Positions 55,011 to 64,000 of a stretch of 64,000 nt of DNA are shown here, piece after piece. The DNA lies in the NCBI RefSeq assembly GCF_954871325.1, contig NC_088777.1, positions 26,451,366-26,515,365 on the forward strand, given 5' to 3'. The translations under genes were made by a program, and so were the position numbers. This DNA is from Gordionus sp. m RMFG-2023. Its lineage: Eukaryota > Nematomorpha > Gordioida > Chordodea > Parachordodidae. Positions within the stretch are counted from its first letter, which is position 1; each line of letters begins with the position of its first letter. The notes under the pieces are model-generated. The model saw only the letters and a program-made list of their open reading frames with translations. It did not search any database and was not told the origin of the DNA.

Positions 55011-57918
55011 CAGAGTTGTTAAAAGATACTTTTAAAATGGATCTAGATACAGATACAGCTTCTAAAAAGTTATCTAGATACAGATACAATTTAAAATGTA
55101 TCTAGATACAGATACAATTTAAAATGTATCTAGATACAGATACATTTTTTATTATACTCTTAGATAAGGTTTGAATAAACCTAAATTAGGATTCTATTGT
55201 GAAAATTCATAAAATGAATAAAAAATTTATTGACTCGATATCACATTTATCAAAATATAACTAAAATAATGATTTTTAGATATTAATATAAATAATTATT
55301 ATATTCATTAATAAAATAATATAATATATGATTATAAATAATTATTAGATTTCAGTAATAAAATATTTTCAAAATTTTGGTCATTAAGACATCCTCGTTT
55401 ATCTGTAAAGACATTTTTAGCTCTACTAAAAAGTCTTTCAATAGGGGCGCTGGAAGGGATTGTGGTGTTATATTTATTTAATGAATAACATTTTTATATC
55501 AGGATATTGTTTAAAAATACTAAAATCTCGGCATTCATTTTTCAAAAAACTTATTTAAAAATTTGTTGATTATCAGAATTTAAATCATTAACAATCATAT
55601 CTCCTGCTGTGGGATACTGAAAAAAATCGGATATTAAATTATTGGTTTTTTTTCACAGGTTAATTTGCACTCATTTGAAGACTGATAATTCCTCAACTAA
55701 TCTTTGTATTAATTGTTTTTTTTATTAAAATCTTCATCCATTTGCAACCATGTCCAATCTATTTTAAAAAAAGGATGAAGCATAGTTGCCAAAATATTTT
55801 CATCTTCAAAATTGTCCCAATAAATCTAGAATTATTAAATATTGATTAATTTATTATTAATTTACCTATCTTCAATCCCTTTAAGTAAGGCATTTAAAAG
55901 TGGTAAACAAAATTTCAGGTTCATTAGTTTAAAATTTTTCAATTTATGAGCTGGGAAATAGTCGCACAGTTATAAGCTGTGAACATATATTTATCTCCCT
56001 GCAGGATATCAAGTGAACTTGCTACCGGCTTCATTAGCTAATTTAAAATAATGCTGTATATACAAATTTTATTTATAACTAAACAATATTCATGAATAAA
56101 ATCACATTCATTAGATAAAAATCTAGGTAATTTTATTCCATCGCAAATCTTGTCCAATTTTTCAAATTTAGTCTTAATAATTTCTGACATTAATTGTAAA
56201 GCATTATAAGTGGAGTTCCATCTAGTTATATTGGGACATATAAAATATCGGCCAATATTGTTTTTTATAATCTCAGCTGAATTTTGAGATTTATTTAGTC
56301 TATTCCATATATTTTGGCATTTAGACAATGTTGTGCTATATATCTAAGGAATAAAATATTGAATATTATAATTAAAATATTGAACATTATAATTAAAATT
56401 ATAGTTTTACCCTCAGATATTGTTTACACTGCAACTCTATTTGCATCTACAGTGGCAACAAGATTCAATGTGTAACTGACACAACATTGATATGATTCTG
56501 ATATTTCAAAATCCTGAGCAGTAGTATAAAGATTTGATATTGGTGCAACTGTTTCTTCACCTTCCAGATCATCAATGGATTCAATAATATTTTCAATTGG
56601 CTTATAAAATAAACCTAAATGACTTGATAAAGTTTTTGGCATTATCAGTAATGGTCTTTGAGATTCTATTTTGTATACAATAATCCTTTGCTATATCTTG
56701 TAAATTTTTTGCTATTTTATCATATGTATGATTACCAGTCATTCTTTTACAAGCCAACGCTACATTTTTTCTTTCCAAACTTGTTGGATCTATATAGTGT
56801 GCAGTGACTCCTATGCATGAACTAAAAATTAACAATACTTAAAAGTTAAAACTGCTCAAATAATTTGTTTGTAATTAAATTATTATACAAATTTAAATGT
56901 TTACTGCGATAGGCACTCCAACAATCTGCTGTTGTGCATATTAACGATGGTTCTAATAGACTTTTAATAATTTCTTTCTTTTCATTCTCCCATCTTTGGG
57001 AAATTCTAGCAACTACTGTCTGACGCAAATTATATTTTTTTGAGGAGCTAATGTTTAGATCATTTTTATAAATATTGGATTTCAACAACTGGAAATGGCT
57101 GAATGCTATCAATAATAAAATCGGTTATTAAATCATCTAAAATGGCTTGGGTTAAAATCTTAGGTCTCTTGGAAAAAAAATCAATCGACGATGAGCCTAG
57201 TCCAATATTTACTTTAATAGATTTTTTCTCCTTCCCCCTTTTTATTTGGATTAGGAGTGTTTGATGTTTTCTCTTAAAATTTAAAATTGTAAACATATAT
57301 TTAGTATCTATACCCTTAAATGCTTTACAATGTTACAAGTTGAGCTAATTCTAACAGAAATTTGTATATTTTTTGGTAAACATGGCAAACATTTTACTAA
57401 CAGAGATTTGTTTTCTTTATTATCAGATATTATTTTAAAATATGGTCTATAAATTGGCCATGGAATGTCGTCATTTTCGTCCTCAATGTTAATCTGAAAA
57501 TTAATATAAGAGAATAAAATACCAATTCCATTGCAATTAAAAATGGCAAATTCCTTGAGATGGATTGTAATATCAGAATTTGCTTGTTATTAATAACTCG
57601 GACATAATATTTAATTATTATTTATATATTCTTTTTTATATACAAGTTTTAATATTTTACATATATATATAATTTTTTAATATATATATATTAATATTAA
57701 ATTATATGCTCATATGAAATAAAATAAATTTTACATTCAAGTATATTTATTTATAATATAAAAAAGCGTTAAATAAAAGTATATCAAATGTATCTTAAAA
57801 AGTATCTAAAAACAGATACAGATACCTCTAAAATAATATATAGATACAGATACTTTAATCAAAAATCTATCTAGATACAGATACCATATTTTTATATCTA
57901 GATACTTTAACAACTCTG
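55011..57918 (-). mobile_element. innermost hAT, nearly complete, with target duplication
   Basis: The left end CAGAGTTGTTAAAAG and right end CTTTAACAACTCTG are inverted repeats. AATAATAT flanks both sides (55,003-55,010 and 57,919-57,926). CTAGATACAGATAC words are tandemly repeated near both ends (55,040-55,145 and 57,820-57,900). Its length of 2,908 bp is normal for an autonomous hAT, and all major transposase regions are recognisable on the minus strand. It interrupts the middle hAT and is therefore the youngest of the three. Confidence 0.95.
55400..57500 (-). pseudogene. hAT transposase (BED finger to dimerisation domain), broken
   Basis: Minus-strand order: PWPIYRPYFKII then VKCLPCLPKN and NIVKHLR (BED-like zinc finger, 57,310-57,480); VVARISQRWENEKKEI and LICTTADCWSAYRS (56,900-57,040, catalytic Asp in the TADCWS motif); GVTAHYIDPTSLERKNVALA and TYDKIAKNL (56,650-56,810). 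ISKTITDNAKNFIKSF carries the second Asp; CCVSYTLNLVATVDAN and LSKCQNIWNRL follow, then CPNITRWNSTYNALQLM (56,200-56,260). SSAPIERLFSRAKNV lies near 55,410-55,470. A short interruption at about 56,348-56,410 has GT...AG edges and could be an intron or an insertion; another lies near 56,825-56,895. A stop precedes the first of these, so the copy is probably inactive. Confidence 0.85.
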
Positions 57919-58439
57919 AATAATATCAATACCTTTTCTGTTTTACTATCCTAATATTATCTTATCTAGCACGTTGGTCATAGACCTGCCTAAAATGAGC
58001 CAACGTGTATTATATGGATTGTTACAAATCAAATTTATAGCAAATAATATTTATTAATTTTAAAAAATAAAATATTTTTTAATAATTCATAATATATTTT
58101 TTAATAATTCATAAAATATTTAATATTATTTTTCTTCTAGTTAGAATTCATAAATAATATATAAAATAAATATTTTTAATAATAAAAAATATGTATCACG
58201 CCGCCACGACCGAATTTTTACATCGGCGACGGCGTGTTGTGCGTCGACACTTTTGTGGCGGCGGCGTAGTCAAAAATCACCGGCGGCGCACATGTCTATA
58301 TATAAATAAATTATACAAAAATATATATTATAAGATATTTTTGGTTATTTATTTCTTTTTAACAATTAACTTTAAAAATTTTGATCAGATAAACAAGAGC
58401 GCTTAGTGCTCAAACAGTTTTCACGTAAATGAATCAAGT

Positions 58440-58900
58440 CTCCTTTTTTTATCTATGTTATTTCTCGAACTAGAAATAAGTTCAAGCTTTCTTCCTTCAC
58501 TGACCTCTGATTTTATCCAGGACCAATTTAATTTAAATAGTATATACATCTTTATAGATGTGTTCGAATCTATTGAAAATAAAAATGATCAAAATATAAA
58601 TTGTAAACAATTTCAATTGTGTACATTTTAATGAGTGGATTATAATAAAGCCATATTTTTAAGTTTTAATATTAAAATAATTATCAAGGAAATGAGATAT
58701 CTCAATGCATTTTTCTTCGCTCTTAATAAGACTTATTAATTTCACGAAGTTATAAAAAGAGTTCCATCTTGTTATCACCAGTTTAATCAGATCTCTTCCC
58801 ATTTTTTCTTAAAAATGGCTGCACAATTTGTAATCCCATGTTTATTCCATAAATGAGGTTAAAATATTTGAGTTGGGACACAATTTACACTTAAAAAGTG
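58440..58900 (-). pseudogene. transposase relic of the outermost hAT
   Basis: On the minus strand one frame reads GRDLIKLVITRWNSFYNFVK (58,735-58,795), then LISLIKSEEKCIEISHFLD. This contains the TRWNS motif conserved in the second half of hAT transposases. A later segment near 58,500-58,560 reads LNWSWIKSEVSEGRKLEL, where the family has a DPR-K-type region. The C-terminal dimerisation motif is not seen. Stops are frequent. Confidence 0.6.
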
Positions 58901-59426
58901 AAGACTTAATACTTTTAATTTTATTCATTGGTGTAAATAATGTTTCATACTAAGGCAAATGCTAGGTTAAATCATCTTCACCTAGAGAAATAAGTATTAT
59001 TGACATATATTTTTTATAAAATAAATTAAAATATTAGAGAATATAATTTAACATACCTTGATAGATTCAATATAAATAGATTAACAATTTCTACTATAAA
59101 TGAATCAAAAATTTGGCTTAAATTATTTATAAAATATATAATAAAAAATAATTTGAGTAATGATTAACGTTTTGAGTTACAGTTAGTCAATAATAAAGAA
59201 ACGCGTTTCGTAGCCTTTTAAAACAAGTAACGAATGGCGTTCCATTTCCTCACAAATTTACAGCACTAAAATATAAAAACTTATCTTTTAAAATAGAGTA
59301 TTTAGAAATGACATGAGGAATGCGTCTCTTTCTTGCAATTATTCTCATAAGAAATTCATATAAGACGATTTTTTTCATCACAATATATATATATGCGTTA
59401 ATGAATTAAGATATGTGAAATACAGT

Positions 59427-59760
59427 ATTAGAGCCCTGCAAAATTAAAAAAACAAGTTCAGACCGAGCCAAAATTTTCAAGATTATTTATTTCTTTTAAG
59501 GCCCGAGCCCGAATTTTAATTTTAGGTCTGAGCCAGGTCCAAAATTTTTAATTAAAAATATAAAATAAGAGCATTTTATAGAGTAATAAAATAAAATTCA
59601 TTAATTGCATTGTCGTAATCCCAGAGGAATTTCTTACTTTTCTTAATATAAGTGAAAATATCTCTTTATTTTATCTTTTAAAAATTTTAAGCCCGAACCC
59701 GGCCCAATATTTTTTATATTTATGCCTGGTGGACTTCGGGCTGGCTTGCATTGCTCAATA
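59427..59760. mobile_element. hAT-like MITE inserted next to or into the PUS1-like piece
   Basis: GC-rich words ACCGAGCC, GGCCCGAGCCCG, GAGCCAGGTCC, GCCCGAACCCGGCCC and CGGGCTGGC lie in an AT-rich body. The left edge TAGAGCCCTGCAA and right edge TTGCATTGCTCAA are imperfect inverted repeats. Target duplications are not clear. On the minus strand the PUS1-like reading breaks off at the right edge of this block. Confidence 0.5.
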
Positions 59761-59926
59761 AAGTATATATATAAACTTCTTTGAGAATGAGTCCCAAGCC
59801 TGGAGCTTTAGGAATATAGATTTTAGTTGGAAGCCACGAATTATAAATCTCGTCTTGCGTAACTAAATCACGAATAGCTGCCATGGTAAAACCTACAATT
59901 GTTTTTGGTGTTTTTATTTTTTCCAA
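59750..59926 (-). pseudogene. C-terminal piece of a PUS1-like tRNA pseudouridine synthase
   Basis: The minus-strand frame reads VGFTMAAIRDLVTQDEIYNS then WLPTKIYIPKAPGLGLILKE and VYI. Eukaryotic PUS1 has, after its HQIRKM motif, a segment like GLVVAIVRG...SW....V.IPKAPGLGLLLE.VHF, and the PKAPGLGL core with its surrounding Trp and acidic residues matches well. PUS1 isomerises uridines in tRNA and other RNAs; the active-site Asp lies far upstream and is not in this piece. The reading stops being homologous at the MITE edge near 59,755. The preceding exon with HQIRKM was not found nearby. It may be a true exon cut by a MITE or a gene fragment; no other host gene part was identified in the window. 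Confidence 0.6.
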
Positions 59927-61689
59927 TATTTTTTACCAGTTTGGCTACCAAAAAATATTGATCTATTATTTTATAAATATATTTTTTCTTTTTTAAAACT
60001 CAATTGAAATATAAGTATTACCTTTCTTAGCATCTATCAATATTATTTTCGATATTTTTTAGAATCAGTGGGGTAAAAGAACGAGGGTGGGGGGTTTAAA
60101 CTCCCTCCCCCCTAAATTACCCCCCCCCCCCCATGGAAAATATGATAAGGTAAAATATTGTGTTTTCTAGATGAAAATTTGTTTTTATTTCTTTTTTTGA
60201 TAAAACCACCTCCTTAATGTTCTATTTCTATTAAATCATCAAAGTATAATTAAAAAAAAAGACGACAAATTATTCTGGCAGTTTTTTTTATTAAGAAATG
60301 GGCATAATTAAATAGACAGTGAAAAAACATTTGGTAGGTATTTTAAATTTTTGGGCAGTTAAAATTTAATTTTCAAGTTTTTATAGTTTCGGGCTGGATT
60401 TAAAATGACAATTCAAATTCTCATAATTCCTATTGATGTAAAATTAGAAATAGAAACTTTATTTAAAATGGGTCTCAAACTAATATGATTATGGGAAATT
60501 TTACAAAAAAAATTTAATTTGCCTTTAATAAATTAAATAAGAAATTTTTTAATGAGACTAAAGACAAAAAAAAATATGGGCCATCAAGTAGTGGAATTGG
60601 AAGAATGGCTTACTGAAAATTTATGAAGATCCTACCTTTATAACAAATTTTCAAATAGGTTACATTCTATCTGAATAATAGCAAAAAGTTAAAATCAATT
60701 TAAATATTTATTTCTTATATTCTAATATATTGTCTTACGAAAATTTAAAGTTTATTTTCCTACATTTTTTAAACCTTAAACTCTTATGGATATAAGAAAA
60801 TTTTATCAACCAAAAAAATTCTATTTAATTTAATTCTACTAATAACTATGATTAGAACATTTCTAGAGTTGTAAGAAATATTCAGAATCCAAATATATAG
60901 AATTTGCTTATAATTATTCTGAAACTTCTCATGCTATAGGTAACAAGAAACTGAAAAAACCTGCACGAATAGATGTAATTTTGACTCAAATCAATGACCT
61001 ATTTGTGATTTATCAAATGACTATCCAATTTACAAATAGTATATCTTATAACTCCCATTGATCTGAGAATATATCAAATCTGGATATTAAAAAATTAAAT
61101 ATTTAGCTAAATTTTATTCATAGGATATAAACGTATCTAAAGGCCAATTAATTTCAGAATTCAAATGGTATGAATGAAAAATTCATTTTTATATATAATC
61201 CTCCAAGAAATACATTGGAAGCATTGCATACCTTAAAATACTTTTTATAAGTTTCCATTATTAAAACTATTGTGTATATTGGCAATGATACCAATTTGTA
61301 CAAGCTCAAATGAGAGGACCTTTTCTTCATTACTATCAAATTCCTCACCGAGATCTAATCCCCAACATAGAACAAATTATTAAAAAAGCGCAATCGTAAA
61401 GAAGAATAAATTTTCATTTATGGATGATATTTTAATTAATTTTTTAAATCATTGTAAAATGTTTAATTTTATATTTTATTGTGATTTACATACCTGTTTA
61501 TATAGCTAAAACAGTAGCTAATTAGGGTAAAGTAACGCAATACTTTATATCTAAATACACAAAGCTAGATGATGAAGTTTCTGCGGCAGAAGGCACCTAG
61601 GCATTTAAGAATTGGAGTGTAACCAATGGATGAAAATTAAAAATGTTCCAAGGTGGTCAGAGCAAGAGACCTTTATCAATTTCTTGAAA
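59927..61689. other. unassigned stretch with G- and C-runs
   Basis: A G-run and two C-runs (GGGTGGGGGG near 60,087; CTCCCTCCCCCC; a 14-C run near 60,120) recall the MITE at 51,590-52,273. A plus-strand stretch near 60,900-61,010 reads KPARIDVILTQINDLFVIYQ and may be part of the decayed hAT that follows, but no motif is decisive. Otherwise AT-rich. Confidence 0.3.
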
Positions 61690-62085
61690 ATAAAAATGTT
61701 AAATGAATCAAATCAAAGCTATTTGATCAATTCCAATCTTAAATTATTTATTACTAATAAAATGAATCGTGAAGATATATAAAAATTTCTCTCCACTAGA
61801 AATGGGTTCAATATTTCTCAGATATTCCAATCCTTGAGCAACACAGTGAACTGCTAATTATATAGCTTTATTTGCTATACCAACTCATAATACTATGTTG
61901 AAAGAATATTTTCTTTAATCAATAGTCAATGTGAGAAGATAATTTATCAGTGGAATCTATAAAAGCAATTATATGCACACAAATATTATAATTTTAATAA
62001 ATCATTTTTATGCCAAGATTTTTATAAATATTTAGAGAAAAGACCAAATGTATTTAAAAAAATATCGGCAAGTGAAAAATATATA
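61690..62085 (+). pseudogene. hAT transposase C-terminal relic
   Basis: Plus-strand frames read TANYIALFAIPTHN near 61,850-61,890, then VERIFSLINSQCEK near 61,897-61,938 in a second frame. AHKYYNFNKSFLCQDFYKYL then appears, followed by EKRPNVFKKISASEKY (61,977-62,080). The VERIFSL core and the following ...SEKY tail match the dimerisation domain of one hAT subgroup. The upstream half is not recognisable. At least two frame changes are present. No terminal repeats were found. Confidence 0.65.
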
Positions 62086-62467
62086 ATACAAAAAATTGAA
62101 TATTATTATTTAATAATATTGATTATGCAATAAAATTAAAATCAACTAAATTTTTAAATATAAATGTAAAACTTGTAGATAATTGGTCCATTTTTAGGCA
62201 AAAAATAAGAACCGTTTACGAAAACTATCACCTCACCTAAAGATTTTCTTGAGAAAAATAGCCGAGCTTTGAAGACAACAGAGATAAATTAATGCCTCAA
62301 TGCTTACCGGATTTTTTTCGGCTCACGCCTCAGATTAAACCGAATTGGCTTATTTTCAACCATTACCCAACTATATGTAAAATCTATCATTTATTTATTT
62401 AAATATTAATCTTATAGTCCGATATACAGAAAAAAATCAAGATTCAATTAAATCCTATTATATTTAA

Positions 62468-62647
62468 ATGAGCGATGTTCATACTAGTACTAGAAATGAA
62501 AATGAGGAAATAAATTTTCAAGAAGATGGCATAGAAAAAGAAGATATTCATTTCAAGAGAATATATTTTTTAAAATATTATGATGTTTACAAGATGAGCC
62601 TATCCCACTCTTCATGTTATTTAACCATTTTAGAGACTAGTTTTTAA
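62468..62647 (+). CDS. short acidic ORF, unassigned
   Basis: A 59-residue frame starts MSDVHTSTRNENEEINFQED and continues GIEKEDIHFKRIYFLKYYDV. The acidic start with Ser/Thr and a Met in a reasonable context could be a first exon or a transposon N-terminus. No family is recognised. Confidence 0.2.
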   Translation: MSDVHTSTRNENEEINFQEDGIEKEDIHFKRIYFLKYYDVYKMSLSHSSCYLTILETSF

Positions 62648-64000
62648 AAATTAATTCCAAAATCAATAATAAAGTAAAGCACTGCAACTTTGCTCAACTA
62701 AAAATTAAATGGAACGTTTCCATCCTCCCTCAATTTCATCCCCATTTTTATATAAATTACTATAAGTGTATTAATTTTTTATTCTAAATGCACATATGCC
62801 TTCTTGTATTATTGAAGTCAAGTTATGTAGGGAAATCTGGCTTAATAAACATGTATGAAATATAACATATAATATCTCAATTTTTCATCAGATTCATTCA
62901 TTTAATATTTTATAATAAATTAGAATCCAAATTATCTACATAGAATCCTTATTTCATTTCAATGTATATTGTTCTCACCATGAAACATAATGTTAATGTA
63001 TAATTTACATATATTAAAGCTGGGAAAAATTTTAGTCATAATTTCCTAGTTGTAGGTTCTTTTTAAGTAAAAAATTGATAACCAAAAAATATTGGTTAAA
63101 GTATATGCACTTTAATAATTTTTTCGAAAATATTCTAAAAACATTTTTTTTAGAATTTGTGTTTAAATATATTAAAACACTTTTTTTTGAAGTGTAATTG
63201 TATTTATATTCGAATAGATTTTCTTGAAAATTTGACGAACTCTTTTCATGCGTGCCCTAATCTTTTTCTTAGAGAAATAACTGCCCTTACCGCCAATTTT
63301 AGTAATATAACACTGATGTTATTAAATAAAAATAAAATGAGATAATTCAGGAAGGTTGCCAATATTATATAAACCTATCATTTTCCTGATTTGGTGTAAC
63401 ATAAAACTTTGTCCCTTGATTGTTATAAAAACCCATTCTATACCATTTTTGACGAAAGGCGCAGAAATCTATTGAAATATTATATTTAAAAATAGATTAT
63501 CAATTATCATTAAATATATTTACTTCACAATATTTAATAAAAGAAATACTTGCACCCAGGATAATCGATTTTTAATGTAATCAAATGAATTACATGTATG
63601 AACTATGAACAAACAATGTTATTTTCTTCAATGGTATATTTTTAAAATTATTTTTATTATATGATTAGATTTAAATTTAAAAAAACGTGATTTAATAAAA
63701 TAAATCAATTTTTTTTAATTTTTATAAAAATATCAAGGATATTTCTCAACCACCAATATAACCAGGGGGTCATGGAACGGAAACTGTAAAGAATTATGAA
63801 ACGGGAACGATGATTCAGCGAACGTTCCGAAAATTAATATGTAAAATTTATATATAATGATGTGTCTATTTGTCGAACTGGGAAAAATATACATAAGAAA
63901 ATGATTTGATACAAAAATGATTGATTTAAAATCGAGATCAAAGTAAAATCTATAATAAGGTGCTATCCCAAATCGGAATCAGCTGTTATCAGTGAAACTA
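62648..64000. other. unassigned end of window
   Basis: AT-rich with no repeats of note apart from the candidate exon at 63,371-63,459. A GC-richer patch at 63,750-63,835 (GGTCATGGAACGGAAACTG, GAAACGGGAACGATG, CGAACGTTCCG) resembles MITE subterminal sequence. Its ends are not visible. Confidence 0.3.
63371..63459 (-). CDS. candidate exon of an unknown gene
   Basis: On the minus strand, after a T-rich run ending TTTCAATAG, one frame reads [20 protein letters not shown] then [18 protein letters not shown] donor-like sequence follows. The residue mix (Trp, Cys, Gly, Arg, Pro) is unlike the Lys/Ile/Asn noise of other frames here. The exon call rests on composition and splice-like edges only; I cannot name a family. 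It could also be a transposon remnant. Confidence 0.25.

Larger units (their letters stand above)
53062..58298 (-). mobile_element. middle hAT of the nest, with target duplication
   Basis: The left end TAGACATGTGCACCG and right end CGGCGCACATGTCTA are inverted repeats. TATATAAA flanks both sides exactly (53,054-53,061 and 58,299-58,306). Subterminal GGCGGCG words occur in numbers at both ends (53,090-53,180 and 58,200-58,290). The total is 5,237 bp, of which 2,916 bp are the inner hAT plus its duplication, leaving about 2.3 kb of its own sequence. Transposase remains are on the minus strand. Confidence 0.9.
52880..59268 (-). mobile_element. outermost, oldest hAT of a three-level nest
   Basis: The left end CAGTGCTGTAGACTTT (52,880) and right end AAATTTACAGCACTA (59,254-59,268) are inverted repeats. 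Subterminal words AACGCG, GTAACG and ATTGACTA are shared near both ends. Minus-strand transposase remains lie at 58,440-58,900. The younger hAT at 53,062-58,298 splits it. No matching 8-bp flanks were found (CGCTATTG against AAATATAA), so the boundaries are less secure than for the inner elements. Confidence 0.5.

Noticed and set aside
58191-58406. 71-residue plus-strand frame rich in Arg
   Set aside because: It lies across the GC-rich terminal repeats of the middle hAT and its target duplication, so it is an artefact.
59269-59426. Minus-strand frame MKKIVLYEFLMRIIARKRR as a continuation of the PUS1-like piece
   Set aside because: It lies on the far side of the MITE, but I see no residue match to the PUS1 tail, so the link is unsupported.
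63157-63345. Minus-strand KIGGKGSYFSKKKIRARMK resembling the start of BTF3 (nascent polypeptide-associated complex beta)
   Set aside because: The IGGKG...KKK likeness is short, spacing to the next conserved block is wrong, and neither the preceding nor the following residues match BTF3.

Overview
The window is very AT-rich eukaryotic DNA made almost entirely of transposable-element remains. I find no intact host gene, rRNA, functional tRNA, CRISPR array or bacterial-style operon. The element mix (hAT and Tc1/mariner-type DNA transposons, an RTE-type LINE, R2-like LINEs with a C-terminal restriction-like endonuclease, Ty3/gypsy-like LTR elements, MITEs, tRNA-derived heads) fits an invertebrate animal or similar repeat-rich eukaryote. 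The species cannot be told from the sequence. The only stretch I recognise as host-derived is a short minus-strand piece like the C-terminus of a PUS1-type tRNA pseudouridine synthase (59,750-59,926), interrupted by a MITE.

Layout. 0-5 kb: a ~125-bp satellite invaded by a hAT MITE (440-1,005, perfect 8-bp target duplication), then a minus-strand R2-like LINE split by a solo LTR (3,051-3,545, duplication GGAAT) and cut off by a 17-bp minisatellite. 5-6 kb: fragments of two hAT families that recur later in the window. 6.7-9.3 kb: an old Ty3-like fossil. 11.6-13.3 kb: a hAT element with both ends, its duplication and two internal tandem arrays. 13.7-16.8 kb: a nearly full-length but dead RTE LINE with a tRNA-like head. 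17.1-21.1 kb: a Ty3-like fossil whose LTR is related to the solo LTR. 21.7-22.7 kb: a GC-rich island with an RNase H-like relic. 22.7-29.4 kb: mostly unassigned AT-rich DNA with a hAT relic, a MITE, a tRNA-like sequence and a recent 160-bp tandem duplication.

29.4-40.6 kb: two related Ty3-like elements in the same orientation. The older one carries a hAT insertion (31,366-32,425, duplication GTGGAGAT). The younger keeps long gag, protease, RT-RNase H and integrase frames. Both begin with two short hydrophobic frames ahead of the zinc knuckles. A separate open zinc-knuckle ORF follows at 39,917-40,573. 42.1-43.3 kb is purine-rich. 44.1-46.0 kb is a second R2-like LINE. 46-52.3 kb holds a foldback MITE, an integrase fossil, a mariner-type relic and a hAT relic.

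52.9-59.3 kb is a nest of hAT elements: 55,011-57,918 (duplication AATAATAT) inside 53,062-58,298 (duplication TATATAAA), itself inside an older hAT at about 52,880-59,268. The rest holds the PUS1-like piece, another hAT relic (61.7-62.1 kb) and unassigned DNA with one candidate exon near 63.4 kb. The elements do not form a pathway. The window records successive insertions whose order can often be read directly from the nesting.
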